Below are positions 50,883-59,047 of a stretch of 64,000 bases of DNA, in pieces. The notes beneath the pieces were generated by a model. It saw nothing but the letters and a program-made list of their open reading frames with translations. It ran no database searches and was not told where the DNA came from. The stretch spans positions 248,001 to 312,000 of the forward strand of contig NZ_CANKYS010000003.1 of the NCBI RefSeq assembly GCF_947488025.1, written 5' to 3'. The position numbers and the translations under genes are program-made. Every line of letters starts with the position of its first letter. Position 1 is the stretch's first letter. This DNA is from an uncultured Nocardioides sp. Lineage in GTDB: Bacteria; Actinomycetota; Actinomycetes; Propionibacteriales; Nocardioidaceae.

Positions 50883-51710
50883 ATGGCCTCCCCCGTCGCC
50901 CTCGTCACCGGTGGTTCGTCCGGCATCGGCGAGAGCACCGCCCGCGCCCTGCTCGCCCGCGGCTTCACCGTGTACGCCGTCGCCCGCCGCGTCGAGCGCA
51001 TGGCCGGCCTCCAGGCCGAGGGCGTGCACGCGTTCGCGATGGACGTCACCGACGACGCCTCGATGGTCGCCGGCATCGACCGGATCGTCGCCGAGCAGGG
51101 GCGCATCGACGTGCTCGTCAACAACGCCGGCTACGGATCGTACGGCGCCGTCGAGGACGTGCCGATCGACGAGGCGCGGCGGCAGTTCGAGGTCAACGTC
51201 TTCGGTCTCGCCCGCCTCGTCCAGCTCGTCACGCCGCACATGCGCGCGCAGAGGTCCGGGCGGATCATCAACATCTCCTCGATCGGCGGCAAGTTCTACG
51301 AGCCGTTCGGTGCGTGGTACCACGCCACGAAGTTCGCCGTGGAGGGCTTCAGCGACAGCCTGCGCATGGAGCTGCGGCCGTTCGGCATCCAGGTCGTCCT
51401 CATCGAGCCCGGCCCGATCCGCACCGAGTGGAACGAGATCGCCCGCGACTCGCTGCTCGAACGCTCCGGCGACGGCGCCTACGCGTCGTACGCCCGGCAG
51501 GCGCACGACGTGATGGAGCGCTTCGACGAGCCGTCGCGCGCGTCGACCCCCGAGGAGGTCGCCGACAAGATCGTGAAGGCGGCGCTGGCGAAGCGGCCGG
51601 CCGCGCGCTACCCGGTGGGCCGCGGCGCCCGGACGATCACCACCTCACGCGACCTGCTGCCGGACCGGGTCTTCGACGAGGTCGTGAGCCGCACCTACGG
51701 GACGCGCTGA
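50883..51710 (+). CDS. SDR-family oxidoreductase
   Basis: 275 residues. TGGSSGIG at 9-16, VNNAGYG at about 79-85, catalytic Ser132, Tyr146 and Lys150 (YHATK). The YAVARRVERM segment after strand 2 has basic residues favouring NADP. Similar to enzymes annotated as oxidoreductases acting on ketones or sphinganine-like lipids; substrate unknown. It converges with the unknown paralog gene. Confidence 0.92.
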   Translation: MASPVALVTGGSSGIGESTARALLARGFTVYAVARRVERMAGLQAEGVHAFAMDVTDDASMVAGIDRIVAEQGRIDVLVNNAGYGSYGAVEDVPIDEARRQFEVNVFGLARLVQLVTPHMRAQRSGRIINISSIGGKFYEPFGAWYHATKFAVEGFSDSLRMELRPFGIQVVLIEPGPIRTEWNEIARDSLLERSGDGAYASYARQAHDVMERFDEPSRASTPEEVADKIVKAALAKRPAARYPVGRGARTITTSRDLLPDRVFDEVVSRTYGTR

Positions 51711-51767
51711 GGTCGCGTGTACGTTGTCGATGCGGAGCTCGCGTCGGCTGATCGACCTCACGCGACC
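51711..51767. terminator. Nested hairpin between convergent genes
   Basis: Outer arms GGTCGCGTG (51711-51719) and CACGCGACC (51759-51767). Inner arms GTCGAT and ATCGAC around a GC-rich loop. Starts directly at the SDR stop; plausible bidirectional terminator. Confidence 0.45.
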
Positions 51768-51800
51768 CAACGTGGCGCTCTGTAGCACCAGCATCCCGGA

Positions 51801-52970
51801 TCATCCGGCCGCCCGAGAGGCCTCGGCGAGGTCGAGGAGCAGGCCCCGCGCGGGCGGGTGCACGAGGGACGCCCACCGCGCCCAGACGTCGTACTGACCC
51901 TCGCGGACGAGCATCCGCCGCGCGTCGACCCTCGCGCCCGGCTGCAGGACCGCCGCCGCGACGTGGGGCGCGTCGGAGTCCGGCATGCCACCGTCGACGG
52001 CTCGCCGCAGGATCCGGAAGGCCGCCCGTGGGATCTCGTCGCGACCCGAGCGCAGCTGCGCGGTGACCCGCTCGAGGTCCGCGGGCGCCGTGCCGATGCT
52101 GAGCAGCTCGAGGCCGAGCACGTCGGTCACCAGCTCGTAGTCGGGTCGCATGAAGTCGCGATCCACGAGGTCGCCGGCGTCGAGGGCCTCCTTGATGCGC
52201 GTCCACGGCTGCGGGGCCGCGGCCACGTCGCGCGCGACGGGCTCCGGTACGGCGACGGGCGGGCTGTCGAACATCATGAGCTTGCCGACGCCGCTGGGCA
52301 CCAGCCTCCCGAGCACCCATCCCCCGTCGCCGGCGTTGGCACGCGCACCGAGGTCGAGCACCTCGGCCCAGGAGCCGGCAGCGAGGTCCTCGACGCACAG
52401 CCGGCCGCCGGGCAGGCTCGGCCCGACCAGGAACCCGCTCAGGCGTGCCCCGGCCCACGACCGGGCCAGCGCGCTGTGCTGGGCGAGTCGACCCGTGGCG
52501 ACCTCGTCCACGAATCGCCCCAGCCCGCCCATCTCGTGCACCAGCACCTGGTGGAACAGCCACGACTCCCCCAGCACCCGGGAGACGACCCTGACCGGGT
52601 CGCCGCCGTCGGCGTGGCAGTCGGCGAGCTGGTCGTCGTGGAAGGTCTCCATGGCGTACTTCAGCGCGAGCCGCTGCATCGTCCCGGTCTCGGTGTCCGG
52701 GTCCTCGCAACGGGCGGCCTGGTAGGCGATCCAGCGCGCCCACACCCAGTCGGGGAGCTCGTCGCCGAGCGAGGCGAGCTGGGTCAGGAGCACGTGGTGA
52801 CGGCTCCGCAGGTTGAGCGCCGGCACCGATGCGTGCAGCTCGAGCGCGCGGGCGGCGTCGCCGGACCGCTCGGCGGCGAGGGACTGGGCCACGAGGTCGA
52901 AGTGGGCGGCGGTCATCCGGTCGGCGACGCGTGGCAACCGGCGAAAACCGGGAGTGAGGTTCCGAGACAT
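51801..52970 (-). CDS. Unknown protein, paralog 1 of a two-member family
   Basis: 389 residues, no signal peptide or membrane segment, Trp-rich. It shares with the gene at 62688-63926 the blocks DWVWARWIAYQAA, WLFHQVLVHEMGGLGRFV, LSGFLVGPSLPGG, a strand-rich region and VPEPVARDVAAAPQPW. (Separate motifs.) I do not recognise the family. Both paralogs have the TCCACAGATC motif 48-49 nt upstream, in common with WXG genes, so they may belong to the same regulon. The ATG was chosen by that spacing, with TTGGGT 6 nt upstream. Confidence 0.65.
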   Translation of the reverse strand: MSRNLTPGFRRLPRVADRMTAAHFDLVAQSLAAERSGDAARALELHASVPALNLRSRHHVLLTQLASLGDELPDWVWARWIAYQAARCEDPDTETGTMQRLALKYAMETFHDDQLADCHADGGDPVRVVSRVLGESWLFHQVLVHEMGGLGRFVDEVATGRLAQHSALARSWAGARLSGFLVGPSLPGGRLCVEDLAAGSWAEVLDLGARANAGDGGWVLGRLVPSGVGKLMMFDSPPVAVPEPVARDVAAAPQPWTRIKEALDAGDLVDRDFMRPDYELVTDVLGLELLSIGTAPADLERVTAQLRSGRDEIPRAAFRILRRAVDGGMPDSDAPHVAAAVLQPGARVDARRMLVREGQYDVWARWASLVHPPARGLLLDLAEASRAAG

Positions 52971-53018
52971 GCCTCCACCCAAGGCCTGCTGGGACTGCCG
53001 CCACAAGCCGCTCCAGCG

Positions 53019-53028
53019 GATCTGTGGA
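53019..53028 (-). promoter_or_regulatory. TCCACAGATC motif, copy C
   Basis: Minus-strand CTGTCCACAGATC ends exactly 48 nt before the ATG at 52970; a further TCCACAG lies upstream. GGCTTGTGGCGG begins 19 nt after the first T. Confidence 0.55.
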
Positions 53029-53090
53029 CAGCGGGCGGGGCTGTGGAGAGCCGTTCGCCACGAGGCCCGTCGCGGGGCAGGCTCGGCCCC

Positions 53091-53498
53091 ATGTACGAAC
53101 CAGTCCTCACCACCCAGGTGCAGCTCGAGCGCGCATGGCGCGAGCTCATGGGGCCGTGGAGCTTCGGCCGCCACAGCATCTGGATGATGCTCATCGTCGA
53201 CGACCGCCCACTGCCGCAGCTGACCGAGATCGACGACGCGGTCCACCCGCCCGACGCCGAGCACCTGGACGGTCTCGCCGAGCTCCTGCTCATGCTCGAC
53301 CGGGAGGTGGCGCCGGGCCTGCGCGTCGCGTTCCTGCGATCGCGACCTGGCAAGGACACCGTGACCGACACCGACCGCGCCTGGGCGACCAGCCTGTACG
53401 CCGCTGCCCGTCGCGCCGCCGTACCGTGCGAGGTCGTCCACCTCGCCACCCGCGGCGCCATCCGCCCCATCCCCGCCGACGTGGTCGGGATCCGGTAG
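53091..53498 (+). CDS. Small hypothetical protein, divergent from unknown paralog 1
   Basis: 135 residues, predicted alpha/beta: SIWMMLIVDDRPLPQL, then LLLMLDREVAPGLRVAFLRS and SLYAAARRAAVPCEVVHLAT. (Separate motifs.) The strand-helix alternation suggests a small Rossmann-like or host-specific fold; no family recognised. The ATG is 7 nt after CAGGCT. It shares the regulatory region with the divergent paralog gene. Confidence 0.6.
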   Translation: MYEPVLTTQVQLERAWRELMGPWSFGRHSIWMMLIVDDRPLPQLTEIDDAVHPPDAEHLDGLAELLLMLDREVAPGLRVAFLRSRPGKDTVTDTDRAWATSLYAAARRAAVPCEVVHLATRGAIRPIPADVVGIR

Positions 53499-53557
53499 CC
53501 GGCTCTATGGTCGGGCGATGAGCTCCCCCCTCGTCGGCCGCCGGTGAGCAGCACCCC

Positions 53558-54205
53558 GTGACGAGCTTCCTGTCAGCGCTGGTCGACCGCGCCGCATCGC
53601 TGATCGACCAGCCGACCCGCACGGTCCTCGGCATCACCGGTCCTCCGGGTGCCGGGAAGTCGACCGTCACCGAGGAGCTGCTGGCGCGCCTCCGCGCCGA
53701 CCTCGGCCCCGATGCCGTCGGCCACCTGCCGATGGACGGCTTCCACCTCGCCGACGTCACGCTCGACCGCCTCGGCCGTCGCGACCGCAAGGGCGCGCCC
53801 GACACGTTCGACGTCGACGGCTACGTCGCGGCCCTGCGACGCCTGCACGAGGAGCCCGACCGCACCCTCTACGCCCCGGGCTTCGAGCGCGACCTCGAGC
53901 AGCCGATAGCGGCTGCCATCGCGATCCCGCCCTCGGCCCGCCTCGTCATCACGGAGGGCAACTACCTCCTCCTGCCCGACGGCGGCTGGGAGCGCGTACG
54001 CCCGCTGCTGGCCGAGGGTTGGTACGTCGACGCGGAGGCCGACGTACGCCGTGAGCGGCTGGTCCGCCGGCACGTCCAGTTCGGCAAGTCCCCCGACGCT
54101 GCGCGCGCCTGGGTCGAGCGCGTGGACGAGCCCCACGCCGCGCTCGTCGCGACGACCCGCACCCGGGCCGATGTCGTCATCGACGTCCACGCGCTCGACG
54201 GATGA
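53558..54205 (+). CDS. Nucleoside/nucleotide kinase family protein (uridine kinase-like)
   Basis: 215 residues of the P-loop kinase fold: GPPGAGKST (28-36), HLPMDGFHLAD (about 60-70, base-like Asp), then RDRKGAPDTFDVDGYVAAL and VITEGNYLLLPDGGW. (Separate motifs.) This is the uridine kinase/pantothenate kinase-like group often annotated nucleoside/nucleotide kinase; some members phosphorylate fructose or other sugars. Substrate uncertain. Confidence 0.88.
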   Translation: MTSFLSALVDRAASLIDQPTRTVLGITGPPGAGKSTVTEELLARLRADLGPDAVGHLPMDGFHLADVTLDRLGRRDRKGAPDTFDVDGYVAALRRLHEEPDRTLYAPGFERDLEQPIAAAIAIPPSARLVITEGNYLLLPDGGWERVRPLLAEGWYVDAEADVRRERLVRRHVQFGKSPDAARAWVERVDEPHAALVATTRTRADVVIDVHALDG

Positions 54206-54210
54206 GGCAC

Positions 54211-54223
54211 GCGCCGCCGGCGC
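54211..54223. terminator. Short GC hairpin between convergent genes
   Basis: GCGCC-GCC-GGCGC, 5 bp with a 3-nt loop, in the 26-bp gap between kinase (+) and ERCC4-Lsr2 gene (-). Weak evidence. Confidence 0.25.
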
Positions 54224-54231
54224 ATCCCGAG

Positions 54232-55200
54232 TCAGTCGTCGCGGTCGTCGAGGTACGCCGCCACGAGCCGGGCCGGCACGCGGCCGCGGTCGGAGACCTC
54301 GAGCCCCTGGCTGACCGCCCAGGCACGGACCTCGGCGGGCGTCGGCGGCGCCGGGGCGAGCGGGGGCGGGTGCGCGAGGTCCGCGATCACGCGTGCGGAC
54401 AGATGCTCCTCCGACGCGGCGACGGAGGCCGCGGCCAGGAACCGGTAGGTCCACTCCTGGGCGAGCTTGCGGGTGTCGCAGAAGACGATCGGGACCGCCG
54501 GCCACCGCACCTGGCACTCGGCGAGGCCGTCCGCGACGACGGCGGGGCGCACCCGGTCGAGCTTGAACACGGCCGCGTACCTGTCCTCGACCACCAGTGC
54601 CGCCCGCGGGAGTGACGCCAGCTCGGCCAGCTGGTAGCCGAGCTTTCCGGACGTCAACGACGACACGAGGTCCGCCAGGCTCTTCCGCTCGACGCTCGCC
54701 AGCAGGCTTCCGTGGCGCACCAGGCCGTAGTCGCCTGCATCGAGCCGGGCGCGCGAGATGCTCACTGGCCGATCGGTGAACGTGTAGCCGTAGCGCTCAC
54801 GCGAGTCCACGACGATCTCGAGATCCGGTAGCCCACTCGCGCGCGCTGTGGGTGTGCGGACACCGGGTCGCGCCTGCTTGGCGGTCCGCGCACTCTGCCA
54901 GAAGATCACCTGCCGGCCACGCGCTTGCGTCATGATCAGCTGCGAGCGGTTCTCCCGGCCGCGATCGAGCACCAGGTCGATCGCGGCGCCGCGGCGTACA
55001 CAGCTGCGGGTCGGCACGCGCTCGACCACCTCGGCCTCGTCCGGCCACTCGTCGACGCGGTGGCAGTAGACCTTCGACGTGCGCGGCCAGGTCTCCCTCG
55101 CCTTCAGCACGATGCCGTCGGCGCCCAACGGGATGCGCAGCACGTAGGGCAGTGTCGAGTCGCCGTCCGGGTTGCGCGCGATCACGAAGTCGTCGGGCAC
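54232..55200 (-). CDS. ERCC4-type nuclease fused to Lsr2-like DNA-binding domain
   Basis: 322 residues. 1-110: strand-rich region with several basic segments. 125-240: ERCC4 nuclease domain with VDSRER (131-136), the GDYGL Asp (about 157) and catalytic ERKSLAD (171-177), all expected residues present. 285-322: the Lsr2 C-terminal AT-rich DNA-binding motif, VRAWAVSQGLEVSDRGRVPA. Predicted structure-specific or AT-targeted DNA nuclease. The ERCC4-Lsr2 joining is unusual and suggests action on xenogeneic AT-rich DNA (inference). GTG start. Confidence 0.85.
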   Translation of the reverse strand: MPDDFVIARNPDGDSTLPYVLRIPLGADGIVLKARETWPRTSKVYCHRVDEWPDEAEVVERVPTRSCVRRGAAIDLVLDRGRENRSQLIMTQARGRQVIFWQSARTAKQARPGVRTPTARASGLPDLEIVVDSRERYGYTFTDRPVSISRARLDAGDYGLVRHGSLLASVERKSLADLVSSLTSGKLGYQLAELASLPRAALVVEDRYAAVFKLDRVRPAVVADGLAECQVRWPAVPIVFCDTRKLAQEWTYRFLAAASVAASEEHLSARVIADLAHPPPLAPAPPTPAEVRAWAVSQGLEVSDRGRVPARLVAAYLDDRDD

Positions 55201-55361
55201 GCACCCACGCTAGCGGCACTCGCACCGCGGATCGTGTCGCTCGGGCCCAGCCAGCCGGTCTAGCACGCCTGTCACCGACCGATCCGTCGGCGTAGATTCG
55301 AGGACTGCCCTCCCACCCCCCGACCCCCGAGAGGTGGGTGACGACACCGAGGAGGGGCAGC

Positions 55362-55955
55362 GTGTTCATCCAGATCATCCAAGGAAAGTGCAGTCGCCAG
55401 CAGGAGCTCCACGAGCACCTGGACACATGGCGCAACGAGCTCGGCTCCGGAGCACCGGGCTGGCTCGGAGGGACCTACGGGTTCACCGACGACGACATGT
55501 TCATGGGCGTCGTCCGATTCGATTCGCGGGACTCCGCGATGGCCAACTCCGGCCGGCCCGAGCAGGACGCCTGGGCCGCGCGCATGATGGAGCTCTTCGA
55601 CGGACCCGTCGAGTTCCACGATTGCGACGACGTCACCCTCCTGATGGACGGTGGCTCCGACACCGCTGGCTTCGTCCAGGTCATCCGGGGCAAGGTCGAC
55701 GACGTCGAACGGCTCAGGTCGATGATGACCACCGACACGGACTCGCTGCACCAGATGCGGCCCGAGATCATCGGCGGCACCCTCGCCATCGAGCCGGACG
55801 GCACCTTCACCGAGACGGTCGCCTTCACCAGCGAGGACGCAGCGCGGCAGGGGGAGCAGATGGAGCCGCCACCCGAGGTGCGGTCCGACCTCGAGTACGC
55901 CATGGCGGACGCCCAGTTCTACGACCTGCACCGCCCCTGGTTCGCCTCCCGCTGA
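55362..55955 (+). CDS. Two-repeat ABM-like (ferredoxin-fold) protein
   Basis: 197 residues made of two similar halves: FIQIIQGKCSRQQELHEHL (about 2-20) and GFVQVIRGKVDDVERLRSM (about 105-123), each followed by a GGTYG/GGTLA strand. It looks like a duplicated antibiotic-biosynthesis-monooxygenase-type dimeric barrel domain in one chain. No catalytic residues recognised. GTG 55362 was chosen for the AGGAGG ribosome site 6 nt upstream; a GTG 24 nt earlier is in frame. Confidence 0.7.
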   Translation: MFIQIIQGKCSRQQELHEHLDTWRNELGSGAPGWLGGTYGFTDDDMFMGVVRFDSRDSAMANSGRPEQDAWAARMMELFDGPVEFHDCDDVTLLMDGGSDTAGFVQVIRGKVDDVERLRSMMTTDTDSLHQMRPEIIGGTLAIEPDGTFTETVAFTSEDAARQGEQMEPPPEVRSDLEYAMADAQFYDLHRPWFASR

Positions 55956-55959
55956 GACG

Positions 55960-55994
55960 TCCCGAGGGTGCACCGGGGCGCTCGGGAGCCCCGG
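55960..55994. terminator. Overlapping GC-rich hairpins between convergent genes
   Basis: CCGGGGC (55973-55979) pairs with GCCCCGG (55988-55994) around an 8-nt loop; alternatively TCCCGAG (55960) pairs with CTCGGGA (55981). Mutually exclusive stems in the 48-bp gap. Confidence 0.45.
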
Positions 55995-56003
55995 GCAGGT
56001 CGG

Positions 56004-56249
56004 TCAGTCGCGGTCCTTCGGGGGCCGCCCCCGCCTCGGCACCGGACCTGCGTCGGACGGCGTACGACCGGCGTCGCGCAGCGCGTCGCGCAGCAGCAGC
56101 TCGATCTGGGCGTTGACGCTGCGCAGGTCGTCGGCCGCCCATCGCTGCAGGGCGGAGTGGACGGCAGGGTCGAGGCGCAGCAGCACGGACTTGCGCTCCG
56201 CTCCCCGTCGGGGGGCCGACTCCCCCGGCTCCCCCGCCTCCTCGCCCAT
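56004..56249 (-). CDS. Ribbon-helix-helix (Arc-like) small DNA-binding protein
   Basis: 81 residues. [19 protein letters not shown] followed by [18 protein letters not shown] is an Arc/MetJ-type ribbon-helix-helix. (Separate motifs.) The tail is Pro/Arg-rich ([10 protein letters not shown]). It begins 12 bp after the SPFH gene and is presumably cotranscribed. This SPFH-RHH pairing recurs in actinobacteria; it may autoregulate through the palindrome at 57275-57297 (inference). Confidence 0.82.
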   Translation of the reverse strand: MGEEAGEPGESAPRRGAERKSVLLRLDPAVHSALQRWAADDLRSVNAQIELLLRDALRDAGRTPSDAGPVPRRGRPPKDRD

Positions 56250-56260
56250 GCCCGACCCGA

Positions 56261-57253
56261 TCAGGTGTAGAGCGAGCCGGTGTTGACGACGGGGGTCGTC
56301 CCTCGCTCCGAGCACAGCACGACCAGCAGGTTGGACACCATCGCCGCCCTGCGCTCGGGGTCGAGGTCGACGATGTCCTTCTCCTCGAGCTGGCCGAGCG
56401 CGCTCTCGACCATCCCGACCGCGCCCTCGACGATCTTCTCCCGGGCAGCGATCACGGCCGAGGCCTGCTGGCGCTGCAGCATCGCCTGGGCGATCTCGGG
56501 GGCGTAGGCGAGGGCCGAGATGCGCACCTCGATGACCTCGAGACCGGCCAGTGCGATGCGGGCCGCCACCTCGGCGGCGAGCTCGGCCGAGATGACCTCC
56601 GTGTCCCCGCGGAGGGTCACCTCGGTGGCGGCATTGTCGTAGGGGTGGCTCATCGCGACGTGGCGCAGCGCGGACTCGGCCTGCACGGCCACGAAGTCCT
56701 CGTAGTCCTCGACCGCGAAGGTCGCCCGCGCCGTGTCGGCGACCTGCCAGACGACGATCGCGGCGATGTTGATCGGGTTGCCGTCGGCGTCGTTGACCTT
56801 GAGCTCGTTGGTCTCGAAGTTGTGCACGCGCACGGAGACGTTGCGCCTCGTGGTCAGTGGGACGAGCATCCGCAGACCCGGCCGGCGGACCGTGCCGACG
56901 TAGCGGCCGAAGAACTGCACGACGCGCGTCTGGCCCGGAGCCACGATCGCCAGCGACGCGGCCAGCAGCAGCCCGAGGAGACCGAGGACCGAGCCCCCGA
57001 CGATCTGACCGGCGCCACCGCGACCGGCGTCGGCATCGATCACGCCGAGCACGAAGAGCCAGCCCCCGAGGCCCATCAGCGCCAACGAGATCGCCAGGCC
57101 GGCGAAGCCGTCGATCGACCACGCCATGCGCTCGGTGACGTCGACGCGTGTCCCCTCGTGACCGACGGGGCGACCCGCGGGCGCCCCACCCTCCGACTCG
57201 TCGGTCGACCCGTCGGTTGGTCCATCGGGCCTCGGCTGCGTGTCCCCGTTCAT
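56261..57253 (-). CDS. SPFH (stomatin/prohibitin/flotillin) membrane protein
   Basis: 330 residues. A 40-residue Gly/Pro/Glu-rich cytoplasmic N-terminus is followed by two membrane helices (about 50-72 and 84-106). The SPFH domain (about 108-290) has [21 protein letters not shown] and the coiled-coil-like [21 protein letters not shown]. (Motif shown in part.) It scaffolds membrane microdomains or controls a protease in other systems. No NfeD or FtsH gene is adjacent. ATG with GAGGGGG 8 nt upstream. Confidence 0.92.
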   Translation of the reverse strand: MNGDTQPRPDGPTDGSTDESEGGAPAGRPVGHEGTRVDVTERMAWSIDGFAGLAISLALMGLGGWLFVLGVIDADAGRGGAGQIVGGSVLGLLGLLLAASLAIVAPGQTRVVQFFGRYVGTVRRPGLRMLVPLTTRRNVSVRVHNFETNELKVNDADGNPINIAAIVVWQVADTARATFAVEDYEDFVAVQAESALRHVAMSHPYDNAATEVTLRGDTEVISAELAAEVAARIALAGLEVIEVRISALAYAPEIAQAMLQRQQASAVIAAREKIVEGAVGMVESALGQLEEKDIVDLDPERRAAMVSNLLVVLCSERGTTPVVNTGSLYT

Positions 57254-57274
57254 GCAAATCCCCCTCGTTCAGAT

Positions 57275-57297
57275 TGTGATGGCAAATTGATATCACA
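57275..57297. promoter_or_regulatory. AT-rich palindrome TGTGAT-N11-ATCACA
   Basis: Perfect 6-bp inverted arms in the only strongly AT-rich patch of the neighbourhood, 21 bp upstream of the SPFH start. It resembles a CRP-like half-site spacing or an RHH operator and overlaps the -35 box for the desaturase. Confidence 0.45.
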
Positions 57298-57315
57298 TTT
57301 CCCGAGGCCTATCCA
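57287..57315 (+). promoter_or_regulatory. Candidate promoter of the desaturase gene
   Basis: TTGATA (57287-57292), a 17-bp spacer, TATCCA (57310-57315). The start codon is 71 bp downstream with AGGAGA before it, so this gene has a normal leader. Confidence 0.4.
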
Positions 57316-57386
57316 CCGACCCTCCCGCGGGTGTAGGCAAGGAGGGCGAGGGCGTCGCCCCCGCGCCCGCCGGACGAGGAGATGGC

Positions 57387-58325
57387 ATGGCCGCACTCGA
57401 GACCACCCAGCTGCTGACCGAGCTCGAGCCGGTGGTGGAGGACAACCTCAACCGCCACCTGTCGATGGCCGACGAGTGGATGCCCCACGAGTACGTCCCG
57501 TGGAGCCTGGGGCGCGACTTCGCGGACCTCGGTGGCGATCCGTGGGAGGTGGCGCAGTCGCAGCTCTCGCCCATCGCGCGCACGGCGCTCGAGGTCAATC
57601 TCCTCACCGAGGACAACCTGCCGAGCTACCACCGCGAGATCGACCGCGCCTTCGGCCGCGACAGCGCGTGGGGCACGTGGGTGAACCGGTGGACCGCCGA
57701 GGAGGGCCGGCACGCCTTCTGCATCCGCGACTACCTCCTCGTCACCCGCGGCGTCGATCCCGTCGAGCTCGAGCGCGCGCGGATGGAGACGATGGAGACC
57801 GGCTACGAGGCGATGGACAAGTCGCTGCTCAACGTCTGCGCCTACGTGTCGTTCCAGGAGCTCGCCACCCGCGTCTCGCACCGCAACACCGGCCGCTACA
57901 CCGAGGAGCCGATCGCCGACAAGCTGCTCGCCCGCGTGGCCAAGGACGAGAACCTCCACATGATCTTCTACCGCAACATCGTCACCGCGGCCCTCGAGCT
58001 CTCACCCAGCCAGACCATGCGCGCGATCACCGAGGAGGTCGTCGGCTTCGAGATGCCCGGCAGCGTCATCCCCGGCTTCTCGCGCAAGGCGGTGCAGATG
58101 GCCAAGGCCGGCATCTACGACCTCCGCATCCACCACGACGACATCGTCGCGCCGCTGCTGCGGCAGTGGGGCGTGTGGGAGCTGACCGGCCTCGACGCCG
58201 ACGGCGAGGCGGCCCGCGACGAGCTGGCCGCCGCTGTCGCCGCGCTCGACGGCGAGGCGACGCGGTTCGTCGAGCGGCGTGACGAGGCGGCGGCCAAGAA
58301 GGCAGCACGTTCCACCGCTGGTTGA
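57387..58325 (+). CDS. desA: Acyl-ACP desaturase (fatty acid desaturase type 2)
   Basis: 312-residue soluble di-iron desaturase. Carboxylate/histidine ligands are in LLTEDNLP (72-79), EEGRH (105-109) and DENLHMIFYRN (about 193-203), the DesA/FAB2 motifs. Length matches actinobacterial DesA enzymes. Introduces double bonds into ACP-linked fatty acids, which fits the WS/DGAT in this window. Shared divergent region with the SPFH gene. Confidence 0.94.
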   Translation: MAALETTQLLTELEPVVEDNLNRHLSMADEWMPHEYVPWSLGRDFADLGGDPWEVAQSQLSPIARTALEVNLLTEDNLPSYHREIDRAFGRDSAWGTWVNRWTAEEGRHAFCIRDYLLVTRGVDPVELERARMETMETGYEAMDKSLLNVCAYVSFQELATRVSHRNTGRYTEEPIADKLLARVAKDENLHMIFYRNIVTAALELSPSQTMRAITEEVVGFEMPGSVIPGFSRKAVQMAKAGIYDLRIHHDDIVAPLLRQWGVWELTGLDADGEAARDELAAAVAALDGEATRFVERRDEAAAKKAARSTAG

Positions 58326-58372
58326 GGAGGGACGAAGTCCCGTCACGAAACCGAACCAGTCATGATCTCCCC

Positions 58373-58762
58373 ATGACGGAGCGCAACGTCCTCGGCGGCG
58401 AGCTGGACCAGTGCGGCACCGACCCGCTGACCGGCTTCCACCGCGACGGCACCTGCACCGTCGGCCCGCAGGACGTCGGCCTGCACGCGGTCTGCGCGGT
58501 GATGACCGAGGAGTTCCTGGCCCACCAGGCCTCGGTGGGCAACGACCTGTCCACCCCGCGCCCCGAGTGGCACTTCCCCGGCCTCGCGCCCGGCGACCGC
58601 TGGTGCGTGATCGCCGTCCGTTGGCTCCAGGCGTACGACGCCGGGGTGGCCGCCCCGGTCGTGCTGGCGGCCACGTCCGAGCGCGCGCTCGACGTCGTAC
58701 CCCTCGAGCTGCTGCAGGCGAACGCCGTCGACGTACCGCCCGACCTCAGCGCGCTGGACTGA
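58373..58762 (+). CDS. DUF2237 family protein
   Basis: 129 residues. NVLGGELDQCGTDPLTGFHRDGTC, GLHAVCAVMTEEFLAHQ and GDRWCVIAVRWLQAYDAG match DUF2237. (Separate motifs.) Several conserved cysteines and an HD-like region suggest metal binding, but the function is unknown. The ATG is 6 nt after CATGAT. Confidence 0.88.
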   Translation: MTERNVLGGELDQCGTDPLTGFHRDGTCTVGPQDVGLHAVCAVMTEEFLAHQASVGNDLSTPRPEWHFPGLAPGDRWCVIAVRWLQAYDAGVAAPVVLAATSERALDVVPLELLQANAVDVPPDLSALD

Positions 58763-58836
58763 CCGAAAGCCGGGCCGAAGGACCCTGCCTGTCGAGCCCT
58801 CGCCCGTCCTAGCGTGGACGGGGAAGGGAGCACCCC

Positions 58837-59019
58837 ATGGCCACGAGCAGTGCTACCAATCAGGCGGGCAACGCCATCTACGGCCTCGGCATCTTCGGGG
58901 CGTGGGTCTACTTCTGGGTCCAGGCCGACGGGTTCTGGGAGTACGTCCTCGCCGTTCTCGAGGGCTTCGTCTGGCCGGCCTTCGCCGTCTACTACGGCCT
59001 CGACGCGCTCGGCGCGTGA
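58837..59019 (+). CDS. Small membrane protein
   Basis: 60 residues, one or two aromatic-rich hydrophobic helices (YGLGIFGAWVYFWVQADG and VLAVLEGFVWPAFAVYYGL). A GGAAGGGAG ribosome site lies 8 nt before the ATG and a TAGCGT box about 25 bp upstream. Members of this tiny family occur widely in actinobacteria without known function. Confidence 0.75.
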   Translation: MATSSATNQAGNAIYGLGIFGAWVYFWVQADGFWEYVLAVLEGFVWPAFAVYYGLDALGA

Positions 59020-59035
59020 ACGACGAGTCGTCGCC

Positions 59036-59041
59036 TAGCGT
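59036..59041 (+). promoter_or_regulatory. -10 box for the pRiA4b ORF-3 gene
   Basis: TAGCGT ends 6 nt before the ATG at 59048; leaderless pattern. Confidence 0.5.
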
Positions 59042-59047
59042 GAGGTC

